From Clostridiales bacterium (GTDB taxonomy: Bacteria > Bacillota > Desulfotomaculia > Desulfotomaculales > VENG01), in NCBI GenBank assembly GCA_021736985.1, contig JAIPEW010000011.1, positions 17,512-81,511 on the forward strand: DNA of 64,000 nt, in the 5' to 3' direction. Of this stretch, positions 9,061-19,469 are shown piece by piece; the stretch's first letter is position 1; each line of letters begins with the position of its first letter. The position numbers and the translations under genes are program-made. The notes under the pieces were generated by a model. It made no database searches. It was not told the DNA's origin and was given only the letters and a program-made list of their open reading frames with translations.

Positions 9061-9861
9061 TTAATCAGTAGAATTTAATCGATCAATAAGTTCATCATGA
9101 ATGAGCCTGTTAGAAGAAGCTATCGATATATAGTTTGAAATTTGCAGTTCATTACCTTGCAGGTCGCTTGTTTGTCCTCCTGCCTCTTCAGTGATGATTT
9201 TACCTGCTGCTATGTCCCATGGTTTTAATGCTACTTCCCAGAATCCAGTAAGGCGCCCGCAGGCTACCCATGCCAGTTCGAGTGCTGCACTGCCAAGGGC
9301 GCGCAGGTTATTGCATTCCATGATTACGCCATTCATATTCACAGTATGAATATAGTTTCTGTGCTCAAGATTACCTGCAAACCCTGTAGCCAGCAGGCTG
9401 TCAGAAAGTTTTTTCCTGGTGCTGTCTGTACGTATGGGGCAGTCATTTAAAAAAGCACCGCTGCCCCGTACGGCATGAAAGGTTTCTTCCCGGAGAGGAT
9501 CATATACAAGTCCTGCTGCAACCTGGTTGCCGTAAGTAAGAGCAATTGAAACAGTACATAGAGGAATACCAAAAACAAAATTAGTAGTACCGTCCAAAGG
9601 ATCTACATACCAGGTAAATTCTTCTTTTCCCGGTAATATTTTTTCTTTCTCAGTACCTTCTTCTCCTACTATGTGGTGTTCAGGAAAATGCTCGGCCAGG
9701 TGATTTACTATTATATTTTCACATTTACGATCTACTTCAGTAACAAGATCGGATGGACAACTTTTAAATTCGTGGACGATATTTCCCAGGTTAGCCCTTA
9801 TAATGTCACCTGCTTGTAATGCTGCTTGTTTTGCTATTTTTAATGCATTATAATAATCCAT
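9061..9861 (-). CDS. suhB: Inositol-1-monophosphatase family protein (SuhB-like)
   Basis: 266 residues, normal for the family. All metal-site motifs are present: VGEEG (about residue 71), DPLDGTTNF (about 87) and WDIAAGKIITEEAGG near the C-terminus. It should hydrolyse inositol monophosphate or related sugar phosphates with Mg2+; some family members act on fructose-1,6-bisphosphate or NADP, and the sequence alone does not decide. It starts at ATG with GGAGGTTGT upstream. It stands alone on the minus strand, divergent from the chemotaxis receptor. Assignment of the symbol is by family resemblance. Confidence 0.88.
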   Translation of the reverse strand: MDYYNALKIAKQAALQAGDIIRANLGNIVHEFKSCPSDLVTEVDRKCENIIVNHLAEHFPEHHIVGEEGTEKEKILPGKEEFTWYVDPLDGTTNFVFGIPLCTVSIALTYGNQVAAGLVYDPLREETFHAVRGSGAFLNDCPIRTDSTRKKLSDSLLATGFAGNLEHRNYIHTVNMNGVIMECNNLRALGSAALELAWVACGRLTGFWEVALKPWDIAAGKIITEEAGGQTSDLQGNELQISNYISIASSNRLIHDELIDRLNSTD

Positions 9862-10175
9862 TACAACCTCCAGATGGTATTTTTTTTCATTATATATTCC
9901 TAATAATATTTTGAAAATAAGAACCGAATATTTTTCTATATTATTTGATAGATTATGGAATCTATGATAGATTAATATAAGTTGTTTGGTATAAATTGTT
10001 GTATAAAATAAATTTTTAATATTTTTTATTATTGCTGTAAAGTTGCTATTGTATTAAACATTCAAAAAAAGTTATTAATTTTATATATTATACTGGTTTA
10101 TTTTATTAAGGATTCTGAAAGGGGGGTGCTGGAGAAAATCTAACTGTTCTTCAGGGAAGGTGGATTGCTAAACAA
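9862..10175. other. AT-rich divergent intergenic region
   Basis: 314 bases between the IMPase and chemotaxis-receptor genes. It is very AT-rich, with many TATA-like words, but I see no -35/-10 pair I would trust and no convincing SigD (TAAA...GCCGATAA) site. GGGAAGGTGG at 10154 is the likely ribosome binding site of the receptor. No gene is seen. Confidence 0.5.
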
Positions 10176-12098
10176 ATGAAGTATTTTACTGGCATTAGTT
10201 TTAAAGGTTTTAGAGATAAAATTAAAAATATAAAATTTAACGGTATAAGAACAAAACTGGCAGTAGTTTTAATAGTGATTGCAGTTTTGATAGTATCAAT
10301 AGTATCCTGGTTCAATTACCAGCGAGCATCTATTATTCTAAAAGATGAAATTACTTATGCTCTTACAAATTCGGCAGAACATAATGCACATAGAATAAAT
10401 AACTGGTTAAAGGGTGTAAAAAACGAAGTTGATTCCATGGCTAATACTCCTGTAGTAAAAAGTATGGAATGGGAAAAACAGCTTCCTGTTCTAAGAGAAA
10501 TTGCCCAGAAGCAGGATGAGTACGGGATGTTTATGGTTGCTGATTCACAAGGTAATGCACATAGTACAAATACACTTAATGATTTGTATAATATATCAGA
10601 TAGAGAATATTTCAAACAAGTAATGAAAACTGGTAAGCCTTACATAGGAGATCCTGTGAAAAATAAGGCAACGTATAGAATGGTGATCCCCGTAGCGTCT
10701 CCGGTAAAGGAGGAGGCATCAACAAAAGGTGTAATCCTGGCTACGGTATCATTAAATTACTTGAAAAGCCTGGTTATCCGCATGGATATTGGTGACAATG
10801 GCTATGGTTTCATTGTAAATGATGATATGAGTGTTCTTGCACATCCTAACGAGGAACTGGTTAATAATAAAAAAATATGGAATTTAAGCCCTTCACTTAA
10901 ACAAGCCAGCCATATTTTAGAAAAAGGTGAGAGTGGTTTTTCCGATTATATTTATAAAGGTTATGAAAAAGAAATGGCTTATCACCCCATTGAATTAACT
11001 GGATGGTCAGTTGTGCAAACGGCTAAAATGGATGATATCATGGCACCGCTTTCGAAGATAAAAAAACAGGCAGTAACATTCATGCTGTTTGCAATTGCGA
11101 TAATGCTGCTTGTTTCAATAGTTGTTACTTCTTATGTGACCAGGCCTATCACATCATTGAATAAAAAAGTAAGTGACGTCGCCGGCGGTGATTTGACTAA
11201 AAGTGTTGATACAGGAAGGAAGGATGAAGTAGGGAGTTTATCAAGTTCGTTTGAGATAATGATAAATAACTTAAAATCCGTCATCCTGGAGATTAAAAAT
11301 TATTCTAATAAGTTAACATCTCACAGCCGGGGGCTTGCCTCTTACAGTGAGGAAGTCACTGCTGCAGTAGAAGAGGTAGCTTGTACTACAAGTGATGTAG
11401 CATCAATGTCTAACAGGGGTGTAGAAAACACGAGTGCGGCAGCAGAGGAATCTGAACAAGTTATGCAGGCAGCAGAAAAGGGAAATAAAGCTGTACAGGA
11501 GACTGTAGATAAAATAAACTCTATAGCCATGGTTTCCCAGAATGCGAGCAATAAGGTGCAAAAACTGGGGGACCAGTCCGGACAAATTGAACAAATTATT
11601 AATACTATTACCAGCATAGCTGATAAAACTAATCTCCTGGCCTTAAATGCAGCTATTGAAGCTGCCCGTGCAGGAGAACACGGTAAAGGTTTTGCAGTAG
11701 TGGCAGACGAAGTGCGCAAGCTTGCCGAGCAAACAGCCAATTCTACCGGTGAAATCACCAATTTAATAGAGGATATTCAAAACGGCGTAAATGAAGCTAT
11801 AGAGGCAATGGACCAGGGAACCCGGGAAGTTAAAGAAGGCGTTGAAATAGCTAATAATGCTGGCGCGGCGTTAGAACAAATTAAGAAAGCTGTAGATAAA
11901 AACACTTCTGTAATCAACGATATAGCAGAAGGAATTAAACAGTCAAGTGCCGGAGTACAGCAGTTGTCTTCTTCCAGCGAGCAGATTACTTCTACAGTTC
12001 AACAAGTATCTAGTTCAGCTAAAGAACTGGCTAATATTGCTGAAGAACTCAATCACACAGTTGCTAAATTCAAAGTTAAAGAAACCGGTGAAAGCTAA
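10176..12098 (+). CDS. Methyl-accepting chemotaxis protein with dCache-type sensor
   Basis: 640 residues with classic topology. Membrane helix 1 is at about 28-46. A periplasm-facing double-Cache-like sensor spans about 50-300 and includes SDREYFKQV and GFIVNDD. Membrane helix 2 is at about 305-328. HAMP follows (about 329-382, starting YVTRPITSLNKKV) and then a long signalling coiled coil with the highly conserved tip NLLALNAAIEAARAGE (about residue 490). There is no C-terminal CheR-tether pentapeptide. It reports an extracellular ligand to CheA/CheW; the ligand (often amino or organic acids for dCache) cannot be read from the sequence. A strong terminator follows. Confidence 0.92.
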   Translation: MKYFTGISFKGFRDKIKNIKFNGIRTKLAVVLIVIAVLIVSIVSWFNYQRASIILKDEITYALTNSAEHNAHRINNWLKGVKNEVDSMANTPVVKSMEWEKQLPVLREIAQKQDEYGMFMVADSQGNAHSTNTLNDLYNISDREYFKQVMKTGKPYIGDPVKNKATYRMVIPVASPVKEEASTKGVILATVSLNYLKSLVIRMDIGDNGYGFIVNDDMSVLAHPNEELVNNKKIWNLSPSLKQASHILEKGESGFSDYIYKGYEKEMAYHPIELTGWSVVQTAKMDDIMAPLSKIKKQAVTFMLFAIAIMLLVSIVVTSYVTRPITSLNKKVSDVAGGDLTKSVDTGRKDEVGSLSSSFEIMINNLKSVILEIKNYSNKLTSHSRGLASYSEEVTAAVEEVACTTSDVASMSNRGVENTSAAAEESEQVMQAAEKGNKAVQETVDKINSIAMVSQNASNKVQKLGDQSGQIEQIINTITSIADKTNLLALNAAIEAARAGEHGKGFAVVADEVRKLAEQTANSTGEITNLIEDIQNGVNEAIEAMDQGTREVKEGVEIANNAGAALEQIKKAVDKNTSVINDIAEGIKQSSAGVQQLSSSSEQITSTVQQVSSSAKELANIAEELNHTVAKFKVKETGES

Positions 12099-12117
12099 AA
12101 TCTCAGGTGCTATAAAT

Positions 12118-12160
12118 TTTAAAAAACCGGGCTTAAAAAAAACAAGCCCGGTTTTTTATT
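12118..12160. terminator. Rho-independent terminator between convergent genes
   Basis: AAAAAACCGGGCTT and AAGCCCGGTTTTTT form a 14-bp stem with a 9-nt A-rich loop. T-runs on both strands suggest it serves the receptor gene and the small minus-strand gene. Confidence 0.9.
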
Positions 12161-12374
12161 TGTCTTTCTCCTGGTCTTCTGAAGAGATAAACATGGGCAT
12201 AACCTCGTTATTAAATACATTTAGACCATTATTTATTTGATTAAGAGCTTCTCTTAGATTATTAATTGAATAATTAAAATTGTTAAGCTGCTCGGCAGGA
12301 TTATCTGAAAATGCAGTCATTAATAGGGCTGCAGCAGCTAGCGGGTTATTTATATTATTTGATTGATTGGTCAT
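12156..12374 (-). CDS. Small Asn-rich protein of unknown function
   Basis: 72 residues, unrecognised. The sequence is helical and Asn-rich (NNINNPLAAAALLMTAF, then NNFNYSINNLREALNQIN) and ends with an acidic tail, EDQEKDK. The reading is believable as a gene because GAGGAGGAT sits 7 bases before the ATG and the frame is the only sizeable one here. There is no signal peptide or membrane helix. The pattern of repeated hydrophobic-Asn heptads suggests a small coiled-coil or spore-associated protein, but this is a guess. Confidence 0.6.
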   Translation of the reverse strand: MTNQSNNINNPLAAAALLMTAFSDNPAEQLNNFNYSINNLREALNQINNGLNVFNNEVMPMFISSEDQEKDK

Positions 12375-12447
12375 GCAATCATCCTCCTCGTATCATTTTA
12401 TAGTAAGATTATGCAATGATCATTAAATATGTGAGAGCAAAAATATT

Positions 12448-12477
12448 ATTGTATTTTTATGCATAAACTTGTATAAT
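12448..12477 (+). promoter_or_regulatory. argC promoter overlapped by an ArgR/AhrC box
   Basis: TTGTAT (12449-12454), 17 bases, then a perfect TATAAT (12472-12477) form a promoter 42 bases before argC. The stretch TGTATTTTTATGCA (12450-12463) fits the ARG-box half-site pattern TG-N-AT-WWWW-AT-N-CA exactly and covers the -35. Arginine-loaded ArgR/AhrC bound here would block RNA polymerase, as in B. subtilis. Operator assignment is by consensus match. Confidence 0.7.
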
Positions 12478-12518
12478 TATTATGTCAAATTACAACAGTA
12501 TACTCGGGGGTGTAATAC

Positions 12519-13559
12519 TTGATTAAAGTGGGTATCGTTGGCGCAACTGGATATGCAGGGGCAGAGCTGGTGAGGATTTTTTCCAATCACCCGCATGTTC
12601 GTATTGCAGCATTAACAACTCAAAGCTATTCGGATAAACCCTTTTATGAGGTTTATCCTCACTTGTATAAATATGTAGATATGGCGTGTGAGGAATTAGA
12701 CATACCTGCATTAGTGGAAAAATCTGATGTGGTATTTACAGCACTTCCGCACGGGCATGCCGTGCCGGTAGCAGAAGAAGTGGTACGCCAGGGGAAAAAA
12801 TTCATTGATATTGGTGCTGATTTCCGTTTTACAGATTACAAAGTTTACGAAAAGTGGTATAAGATTGCACACGGCAGCAAGGAAATGTTAAAACAGGCTG
12901 TTTACGGGATGCCCGAATTGCACCGTGAAAAAATAAAAAATGCTGATATCATTGGTAACCCGGGTTGTTATCCAACAGGTGCCATACTGGGATTAGCACC
13001 TCTTATGGCCCGCGGCACATTGGATCCCGGTTCATTAATAGTTGACAGCAAGTCTGGAATATCAGGAGCAGGAAGAAAACTTTCCTTGAACACACATTAC
13101 AGTGAAATTAATGACAATACCAGGGCATATGGCATAGCTGCTCACAGGCACATGCCGGAGATTGAGCAGGAGCTGGGACAGCTGTTTGGCAAAGAGATAA
13201 GTTTAATTTTTACTCCTCACCTTGTTCCTATGACCAGGGGAATATTGAGCACCATGTATGGTTATCTAAAAGAGGATATTAACATCAATGACTTGAGGGG
13301 AATTTATGCAAATTATTATAAAGATGAAACTTTTGTAAGGCTTCTACCGCCGGAAATGCTGCCGCAAACAAAGGCAGTTTTTGGTTCTAATTATTGCGAC
13401 ATTGGAATGACTGTAGATCCACGTACGCGCAGGGTCATAGTTGTTTCAGCTATTGATAACCTGGTAAAAGGTGCATCGGGCCAGGCAGTGCAAAATATGA
13501 ATCTAATGTGTGGACTGAACGAAAACACGGGGCTGGAAATGCCAGCAATTTATCCATAA
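12519..13559 (+). CDS. argC: N-acetyl-gamma-glutamyl-phosphate reductase
   Basis: 346 residues, full length. The N-terminal Rossmann motif is GIVGATGYAGAEL. The catalytic Cys sits in GNPGCYPTG (about residue 149), and HRHMPEIEQEL and FTPHLVPMTRG are typical of ArgC. It reduces N-acetylglutamyl phosphate to the semialdehyde with NADPH. The start is TTG at 12519 behind CGGGGGTG. It is the first gene of the arginine block, 41 bases downstream of an ARG-box promoter. Confidence 0.97.
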   Translation: MIKVGIVGATGYAGAELVRIFSNHPHVRIAALTTQSYSDKPFYEVYPHLYKYVDMACEELDIPALVEKSDVVFTALPHGHAVPVAEEVVRQGKKFIDIGADFRFTDYKVYEKWYKIAHGSKEMLKQAVYGMPELHREKIKNADIIGNPGCYPTGAILGLAPLMARGTLDPGSLIVDSKSGISGAGRKLSLNTHYSEINDNTRAYGIAAHRHMPEIEQELGQLFGKEISLIFTPHLVPMTRGILSTMYGYLKEDININDLRGIYANYYKDETFVRLLPPEMLPQTKAVFGSNYCDIGMTVDPRTRRVIVVSAIDNLVKGASGQAVQNMNLMCGLNENTGLEMPAIYP

Positions 13560-13591
13560 TACTAATAATATTAGTGTAGGAGGTATGTTTT

Positions 13592-14812
13592 TTGACCGGT
13601 ATAATATATAAGACAAAAGATATAAAGGGAGGAATTACTGCTCCTGAAGGTTTTTTAGCTTCCGGGGTAAAATGCGGTTGCAAAAATAATAAGCAGGACC
13701 TGGCCCTTTTATATTCTCAAACACCTTCTAACGTGGCGGGAGTGTTTACTAAGAATAAAGTGAAAGCTGCCCCGCTGGTTTTAACCCGTAAGCGAGTAAA
13801 AAACGGCACAGGGCGTGCAGTTGTTATAAATTCCGGTCATGCTAATGCATGTACCGGTGAGCGGGGAATGGAAGATGCACGGTATATGACTGCAGAAACA
13901 GCTCGAAACTTAAATATACCGGAAATGCAAGTGCTGGTATCTTCTACCGGGGTTATAGGTAAGCCTGTGCCTACTGAAAAAGTAATCCCGGGAATAGCAA
14001 AGGCAGCATCAAAGTTAAATTCCAACGGGGGAACTGATGCTGCTCAATCTATAATAACCACTGATACTACTATAAAAGAAACTGCACTGTCTATTGAAAC
14101 AAATCAGGGGTGTTTTAACATAGGAGGAATGGCCAAAGGATCGGGGATGATACATCCTAATATGGCGACAATGCTGGGATTTATTACTACGGATGCGGCA
14201 GTTTCATCTCATGTTCTGCAATCGGCTCTGGATTATGCCGTAGAGAGAAGTTTTAATATGATTACTATAGATGGAGTTACTAGTACCAATGACATGGTAT
14301 TAGTAATATCCAATGGTGCTGCCGGGGGTAATGAAATTGCCAGCGAGGGGGATGATTTTGAAGTATTTAAGCAGGCATTGACAGAAATTTGCACCAGGCT
14401 GGCAGTGATGGTTGCCCGGGATGGTGAAGGTGCTACAAAGTTGCTGGAGGTTAAGGTAACCAATGCTCGTACTGAAAATGATGCCCGGCTTGCTGCCCGT
14501 GAAGTAACATCTTCTGACCTGGTTAAATCAGCAGTATTCGGAAAAGATGCTAACTGGGGAAGGATTATCTGTGCAGTAGGGCAATCCGAAGCTGTTTTTG
14601 ACCCGGAAAAAGTCGATATATACATAGGTGATGAACAGGTTGCCCGGGACGGGGGACAAATAGATTTCAGCGAAGAACGAGCTGTTGAATTATTGTCTTT
14701 AGACCATGTGCTGATTTTAATAGACATGAAAGAAGGCAGTAGTACAGCTGTGTCCTGGGGATGCGATCTTACTTATGATTATGTAAAAATAAATGCTGAT
14801 TATAGAACATAG
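13592..14812 (+). CDS. argJ: Bifunctional ornithine acetyltransferase / N-acetylglutamate synthase
   Basis: 406 residues. The self-cleavage site is in [14 protein letters not shown]; Thr at about 193 becomes the N-terminal nucleophile of the beta chain. It moves the acetyl group from N-acetylornithine back to glutamate, making the pathway cyclic, and in many Firmicutes also acetylates glutamate from acetyl-CoA. No separate argA or argE is seen in the cluster, in line with a cyclic pathway. TTG at 13592 has AGGAGG 8 bases upstream; an ATG at 13585 is out of frame. It lies 32 bases after argC. Confidence 0.97.
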   Translation: MTGIIYKTKDIKGGITAPEGFLASGVKCGCKNNKQDLALLYSQTPSNVAGVFTKNKVKAAPLVLTRKRVKNGTGRAVVINSGHANACTGERGMEDARYMTAETARNLNIPEMQVLVSSTGVIGKPVPTEKVIPGIAKAASKLNSNGGTDAAQSIITTDTTIKETALSIETNQGCFNIGGMAKGSGMIHPNMATMLGFITTDAAVSSHVLQSALDYAVERSFNMITIDGVTSTNDMVLVISNGAAGGNEIASEGDDFEVFKQALTEICTRLAVMVARDGEGATKLLEVKVTNARTENDARLAAREVTSSDLVKSAVFGKDANWGRIICAVGQSEAVFDPEKVDIYIGDEQVARDGGQIDFSEERAVELLSLDHVLILIDMKEGSSTAVSWGCDLTYDYVKINADYRT

Positions 14813-14828
14813 CAAGGAGGAGAAACTA

Positions 14829-15713
14829 TTGCTCAGTGCCCGGGAGAAAGCTGCCATACTGGTAGAAGCGCTTCCTTATATAAAAAAGTTTTATGGTAAA
14901 ACAGTGGTTATAAAATATGGCGGCAGTGCAATGACTGATTGCAGCTTAAAGCAGGCCATATTAACTGATACCGTGTTGATGAAATATGTAGGTATAAATC
15001 CCGTGATTGTTCACGGCGGCGGGCCAGATATAACAAATATGCTGAAAAAAGTAGGCCTGGAAAGTAAATTTGTAGGAGGCCTGCGGGTTACCGATAAAGA
15101 AACAATGGAAATAGCAGAGATGGTACTGGTAGGCAAGATAAATAAGGAGATAGTAGGTACGCTTAACAAGATAGGCGGCAAAGCAGTTGGAGTTTCCGGA
15201 AAAGATGCTAACTTACTGCTGGCCCGTAAAAAAATGGGCCGTACAGTTTCGCCCGGTGGAGAGGAAGAAGAAGTTGATATAGGCCAGGTTGGTGAGATTG
15301 CCCGGGTTAATCCCGAAATAATATCTACTGTTATAAATGAAGGATATATTCCGGTAGTTTCACCCGTGGCAGCCGGCGAGGACGGAGAAAGTTTCAATGT
15401 TAATGCTGATAGTGCTGCAGGGGCCCTGGCAACATCGCTGCAGGCAGATAAATTGATTATATTAACAGATGTAGAAGGTATAATGAAAGATCGAAATGAC
15501 CTGAATTCCCTGTTATCTGCTATCGATGTAAACGAAGTACCGGGGCTAATAAAAAAAGGTATAATAGATGGCGGCATGATTCCCAAGGTGGAATGCTGCG
15601 TTTCAGCCGTAGAAAACGGGGTAAAAACTACCCACATATTGGACGGCAGGGTGCCGCATTCTATCCTGCTTGAAGTATTCACTGATAAAGGCATAGGTAC
15701 TATGGTAGAGTAA
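14829..15713 (+). CDS. argB: Acetylglutamate kinase
   Basis: 294 residues from TTG 14829, chosen because AAGGAGGAG (14814-14822) lies directly upstream; a longer in-frame start at 14793 would overlap argJ and has no binding site. Amino-acid-kinase motifs: VIKYGGSAM near the N-terminus, VHGGGPDI for substrate and phosphate, and [11 protein letters not shown]. It phosphorylates N-acetylglutamate. The N-terminal helix [16 protein letters not shown] before the kinase core is the kind found in arginine-inhibited hexameric enzymes, so feedback inhibition is likely. Confidence 0.97.
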   Translation: MLSAREKAAILVEALPYIKKFYGKTVVIKYGGSAMTDCSLKQAILTDTVLMKYVGINPVIVHGGGPDITNMLKKVGLESKFVGGLRVTDKETMEIAEMVLVGKINKEIVGTLNKIGGKAVGVSGKDANLLLARKKMGRTVSPGGEEEEVDIGQVGEIARVNPEIISTVINEGYIPVVSPVAAGEDGESFNVNADSAAGALATSLQADKLIILTDVEGIMKDRNDLNSLLSAIDVNEVPGLIKKGIIDGGMIPKVECCVSAVENGVKTTHILDGRVPHSILLEVFTDKGIGTMVE

Positions 15714-15730
15714 GCGAGGAGGGTTGCAAC

Positions 15731-16915
15731 TTGACTGGCGAAGAGGTAAAGGATTTAACAGAAAAGTACGTAATGAAAACATACAATCGGCTCCCACTGG
15801 TTCCGGTAAAAGGTGAAGGGGCCCGGTTATGGGATGAAAATGGAAAGGAATATTTGGATTTTGTAGGCGGGATAGCTGTTAACTCGCTGGGGCATTCCCC
15901 GGCCCGGGTAGTAGATGCAATGTACGAACAGGCGCGCAGCTTAATGCATGTGAGCAACCTTTATTATATAGAATCCCAGGCACGCCTGGCCCAACTCCTG
16001 GTGGAAAACTCTTGCTGCGACAAGGCCTTTTTTTGCAACAGCGGGGCCGAGGCTAACGAGGGAGCTATAAAACTGGCCCGCAAATATGCTAAAAACAAGG
16101 GGAATCAAGATAAATACGAGATAATTACTGCACTGCAGTCTTTTCACGGGCGTACTTTAGCTACTATTACTGCAACGGGGCAGCCCAAATTCCAAAAAGG
16201 ATTTGAACCGCTGCCGGAAGGTTTTAATTATGTACCGTTTAATGATCTTGATGCTTTAAAAAATGCTGTCGGGCCCCATACATGTGCAATTATGCTGGAA
16301 CCGGTTCAGGGAGAGGGCGGTGTAAATCCTGCATACACTTCTTACCTGGAAGGTGTTAAGTCTTTGTGCCGGGAAAACGACCTGCTGCTTATCTTTGACG
16401 AAATACAATGCGGCATGGGCCGTACCGGAGCATTATTTGCCTACGAAAGTTACGGTGTTGAGCCTGATATTTTGACGCTGGCCAAGGCACTGGCCGGGGG
16501 ATTCCCCATAGGTGCTGTTCTGGCTAAAGAAAAAGCTGCTGCTTTCGGGCCCGGCGACCACGCGGCCACATTTGGCGGAAATCCAGTTGCCTGTGCTGCA
16601 GGAGTAGCTGCAGTAGAATCATTATTAGAAGAAAACTTCTTGAAAAAAGTAAATGAATCTGCAGGATACTTTAAAAAGAAATTAAATGAACTGGCCCAAA
16701 AACATGATCAAGTAAAAGAAGTACGAGGATTAGGTTTCTTACTGGGCATGGAATTAAACATAGAAGGGAAAGACATAGTTAAAAGCTGCCAGGACAATGG
16801 ATTGCTCATAAACTGCGTTAACGGGAATGTGCTGCGTTTTATTCCCCCGCTCATTGTAAGACAAAAAGAAATAGATACGGCAATTGATATACTGGACAAA
16901 GTACTGGCAGGCTAA
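15731..16915 (+). CDS. argD: Acetylornithine aminotransferase
   Basis: 394 residues, class III PLP-dependent aminotransferase. Motifs: FVGGIAVNSLGH, FFCNSGAEANEGAIKLAR for the phosphate loop, LIFDEIQCGMGRTG with the cofactor Asp, and LAKALAGGFPIGA with the Schiff-base Lys. It converts N-acetylglutamate semialdehyde to N-acetylornithine. TTG at 15731 follows GCGAGGAGGG, 17 bases after argB. Confidence 0.96.
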   Translation: MTGEEVKDLTEKYVMKTYNRLPLVPVKGEGARLWDENGKEYLDFVGGIAVNSLGHSPARVVDAMYEQARSLMHVSNLYYIESQARLAQLLVENSCCDKAFFCNSGAEANEGAIKLARKYAKNKGNQDKYEIITALQSFHGRTLATITATGQPKFQKGFEPLPEGFNYVPFNDLDALKNAVGPHTCAIMLEPVQGEGGVNPAYTSYLEGVKSLCRENDLLLIFDEIQCGMGRTGALFAYESYGVEPDILTLAKALAGGFPIGAVLAKEKAAAFGPGDHAATFGGNPVACAAGVAAVESLLEENFLKKVNESAGYFKKKLNELAQKHDQVKEVRGLGFLLGMELNIEGKDIVKSCQDNGLLINCVNGNVLRFIPPLIVRQKEIDTAIDILDKVLAG

Positions 16916-16959
16916 TAACAGTATTGTCTTAATAATTTAAAAGTGGTGGTGATTTGTGC

Positions 16960-17892
16960 ATGATGAACAACCTCAAGGGCAGGGATATGCTCTCGCTTAA
17001 AGATTATACCCCCGAGGAAATTATTCAAATACTTGATTTAGCAGATAAACTCAAAAAGGATGCAGCAGGAGAATATTCTTCCTTGTTGAAAGGAAAAACC
17101 CTGGGCATGATATTTCAAAAGCCATCTACCAGGACAAGGGTTAGTTTTGAAGTAGCTGCAGTTCAGCTGGGAGGATACGGCCTGCATCTCAGTGCCTCTG
17201 ATTTGCAGCTTGGACGCGGAGAAACTATAGATGACACGGGTAAAGTGCTGAGCCGTTATCTGGACGGTATCATGATTCGTACTTTTTCCCAGCAAGATGT
17301 TGCAGACCTGGCTGAGAGTGCTGATATCCCTGTAATAAACGGGCTTACCGATCTACTGCATCCCTGCCAGGTGCTGGCAGATTTGCAGACTATCAGGGAA
17401 TATAAAGGTAAATTGGCCGGGGTAAAACTGGCTTACGTGGGAGATGGAAATAATGTCTGCCACTCATTGATGTACGGCTGTGCCAGGACAGGAATGCATA
17501 TTAGCGTGGCTTCCCCGGAGGGATATCTTCCTGATACGGATATTGTAGCAGAAGCCCGGGAAACAGCTTCTCAAACCGGCGGAAGCATCGCGCTGCAGAC
17601 TAATCCCATGGTAGCAGTGCAGGATGCGGATGTAGTAGTTACAGACGTTTGGGCCAGCATGGGCCAGGAATCTGAACAAAATGAAAGGTTTAAAATTTTT
17701 GCCCCTTACCAGGTTAATATGGACCTGGTTAAAAGAGCCAGCGAGGAATGTATTTTTATGCACTGCCTGCCGGCCCACCGCGGTGAAGAAATTTCAGCAG
17801 AGATAATTGACGGCCCCAATTCCGTTGTTTTTGATGAAGCTGAAAACCGCCTTCATGCTCAGAAAGCATTATTAGCCCTCTTAATGGGATAA
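16960..17892 (+). CDS. argF: Ornithine carbamoyltransferase
   Basis: 310 residues from the ATG at 16960. Carbamoyl-phosphate motif [11 protein letters not shown], ornithine/phosphate motif [11 protein letters not shown], and C-terminal [10 protein letters not shown] all fit. It makes citrulline. The start is uncertain by two codons: an in-frame TTG at 16954 and ATG at 16963 also sit near the GTGGTGGTGAT binding site. No carAB genes are in the window, so carbamoyl phosphate is made elsewhere. Confidence 0.96.
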   Translation: MMNNLKGRDMLSLKDYTPEEIIQILDLADKLKKDAAGEYSSLLKGKTLGMIFQKPSTRTRVSFEVAAVQLGGYGLHLSASDLQLGRGETIDDTGKVLSRYLDGIMIRTFSQQDVADLAESADIPVINGLTDLLHPCQVLADLQTIREYKGKLAGVKLAYVGDGNNVCHSLMYGCARTGMHISVASPEGYLPDTDIVAEARETASQTGGSIALQTNPMVAVQDADVVVTDVWASMGQESEQNERFKIFAPYQVNMDLVKRASEECIFMHCLPAHRGEEISAEIIDGPNSVVFDEAENRLHAQKALLALLMG

Positions 17893-17929
17893 AAAGATAA
17901 ACTGGAAATCTTGGAAAGGGAGAATACAA

Positions 17930-19135
17930 GTGAAAAAAATAGTACTAGCATATTCAGGCGGACTTGATACTTCCATAATCATCCCCTGGCTTAAAGAAAA
18001 TTACGGCTACGAAGTGATTGCCATGGCAGCTGACCTGGGACAGGGAGAAGAACTTGATCCGTTAGAAGACAAGGCTGTACAGAGCGGTGCACAAAAAATA
18101 TATATAGAAGATGTACGCCAGGAATTTGTAGAAAGTTATATATATCCTACTCTAAAATGCGGGGCAATTTACGAGAGCAAATACTTACTGGGTACTTCCA
18201 TGGCCCGCCCGCTAATCAGCAAAAAACTGGTGGAGATTGCTCGTAAAGAAGGTGCAGAGGCAATTGCCCACGGGGCTACCGGTAAAGGGAACGACCAGGT
18301 GCGTTTTGAGCTGGGGATAAAAGCCCTGGCCCCGGATTTAAAAATAGTTGCTCCCTGGAGAGAATGGAACATTCGCTCCAGGGACGATGCCATAGATTAT
18401 GCCCGGGAACGCGGTATACCCGTGCCAGTTACCAAGGACAGGCCCTACAGCATGGACCGCAACCTGTGGCACTTGAGCCATGAAGGCGGGGATTTAGAAG
18501 ACCCGGGCAAGGAACCGCCGGACGATGTGCTGCTTCTTACTAACTCTCCGGAAAAAGCACCTGATACACCTACATATGTGGAAATCGAATTTAAACAGGG
18601 CGTTCCCTGCAAGCTTGACGGCATGGAAATGGGCCCGGTAGAACTACTGGAAAAATTAAACGAGCTCGGAGGGGTGAACGGCATAGGAATAATTGATATG
18701 GTGGAAAATCGCCTGGTAGGAATGAAATCAAGAGGCGTTTATGAAACCCCGGGGGGTACTATACTATATAATGCTCACCGTGAACTAGAATTACTAACCA
18801 TGGACCGGAATACGCTTCATTTTAAAGAAAATTTAGCTGCTAAATATGCAGAACTGGTATATGACGGTGTATGGTTCAGTCCACTCCGGGAAGCTATGGA
18901 TGCTTTTGTAGATAGTACGCAAAAAACAGTTACAGGAACAATACGCTTAAAACTTTATAAAGGTAACTGCAGTCCTGCAGGCGTGACTTCTCCTTACTCC
19001 CTGTACAGTGAAGAACTGGCTACTTTTGGAGAGGATGAAGTATACAGCCAGGCTGACGCAGAAGGTTTTATAAACCTCTACGGTCTTCCTCTTACAGTAC
19101 AGGCAATGATGAAGAAAAAGACAGGACTTGATTAA
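17930..19135 (+). CDS. argG: Argininosuccinate synthase
   Basis: 401 residues. PP-loop ATP motif [15 protein letters not shown] at the N-terminus, [13 protein letters not shown] and [16 protein letters not shown] C-terminal motifs (here [13 protein letters not shown]). It joins citrulline and aspartate using ATP. GTG start with AAGGGAG upstream. The downstream 388-base gap and glnS separate it from argH, which normally follows directly. Confidence 0.97.
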   Translation: MKKIVLAYSGGLDTSIIIPWLKENYGYEVIAMAADLGQGEELDPLEDKAVQSGAQKIYIEDVRQEFVESYIYPTLKCGAIYESKYLLGTSMARPLISKKLVEIARKEGAEAIAHGATGKGNDQVRFELGIKALAPDLKIVAPWREWNIRSRDDAIDYARERGIPVPVTKDRPYSMDRNLWHLSHEGGDLEDPGKEPPDDVLLLTNSPEKAPDTPTYVEIEFKQGVPCKLDGMEMGPVELLEKLNELGGVNGIGIIDMVENRLVGMKSRGVYETPGGTILYNAHRELELLTMDRNTLHFKENLAAKYAELVYDGVWFSPLREAMDAFVDSTQKTVTGTIRLKLYKGNCSPAGVTSPYSLYSEELATFGEDEVYSQADAEGFINLYGLPLTVQAMMKKKTGLD

Positions 19136-19141
19136 AAATCC

Positions 19142-19170
19142 ATGAGCCTTTGCTCACAACGGAGTATAAG
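19142..19170 (+). repeat. 3'-end repeat, copy 2 (downstream of argG)
   Basis: CATGAGCCTTTGCTCACAAC followed by GGAGTAT is nearly identical to the sequence after the IMPase stop (9022-9060, minus). It has the same TGAGC/GCTCA stem and the same distance and orientation relative to the gene end. Confidence 0.65.
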
Positions 19171-19460
19171 AGCTCTTCTGATAGCAGTGTGAGGGGCCGG
19201 GGCAAAGGGCAGGGGTGAGAGTGGGAAATTAGATGTGGGAAAAAGAAAAAGTCTACGCAGCAGACTTCCTCAAATTGTTACACTTCCCACCTCCTACATC
19301 ACATTTCGCATTTGACGGGCTAAGCAGCGCAACCTAGGCTCCGCTACCTTCCGGAAATCCAATGGCCCGATTAATTTGCAGATGTTATCGGATTACAGTC
19401 TTTTAGGGAATTTCTAATTATATAAAAGCTGTTGTAGAGATTAAATATCTATCTAAAAAA

Positions 19461-19469
19461 TGGTATAAT
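19461..19469 (+). promoter_or_regulatory. Extended -10 element before glnS
   Basis: TGGTATAAT is a TG-extended consensus -10; the -35 (TTAAAT, 17 bases upstream) is poor. It lies 55 bases before the glnS start and suggests glnS is not wholly dependent on the argC promoter. Confidence 0.45.

Noticed and set aside
10100..10175. c-di-GMP riboswitch before the chemotaxis receptor
   Set aside because: Some G-rich words are present but the conserved GCAAA..CCGG tetraloop-receptor pattern is missing.
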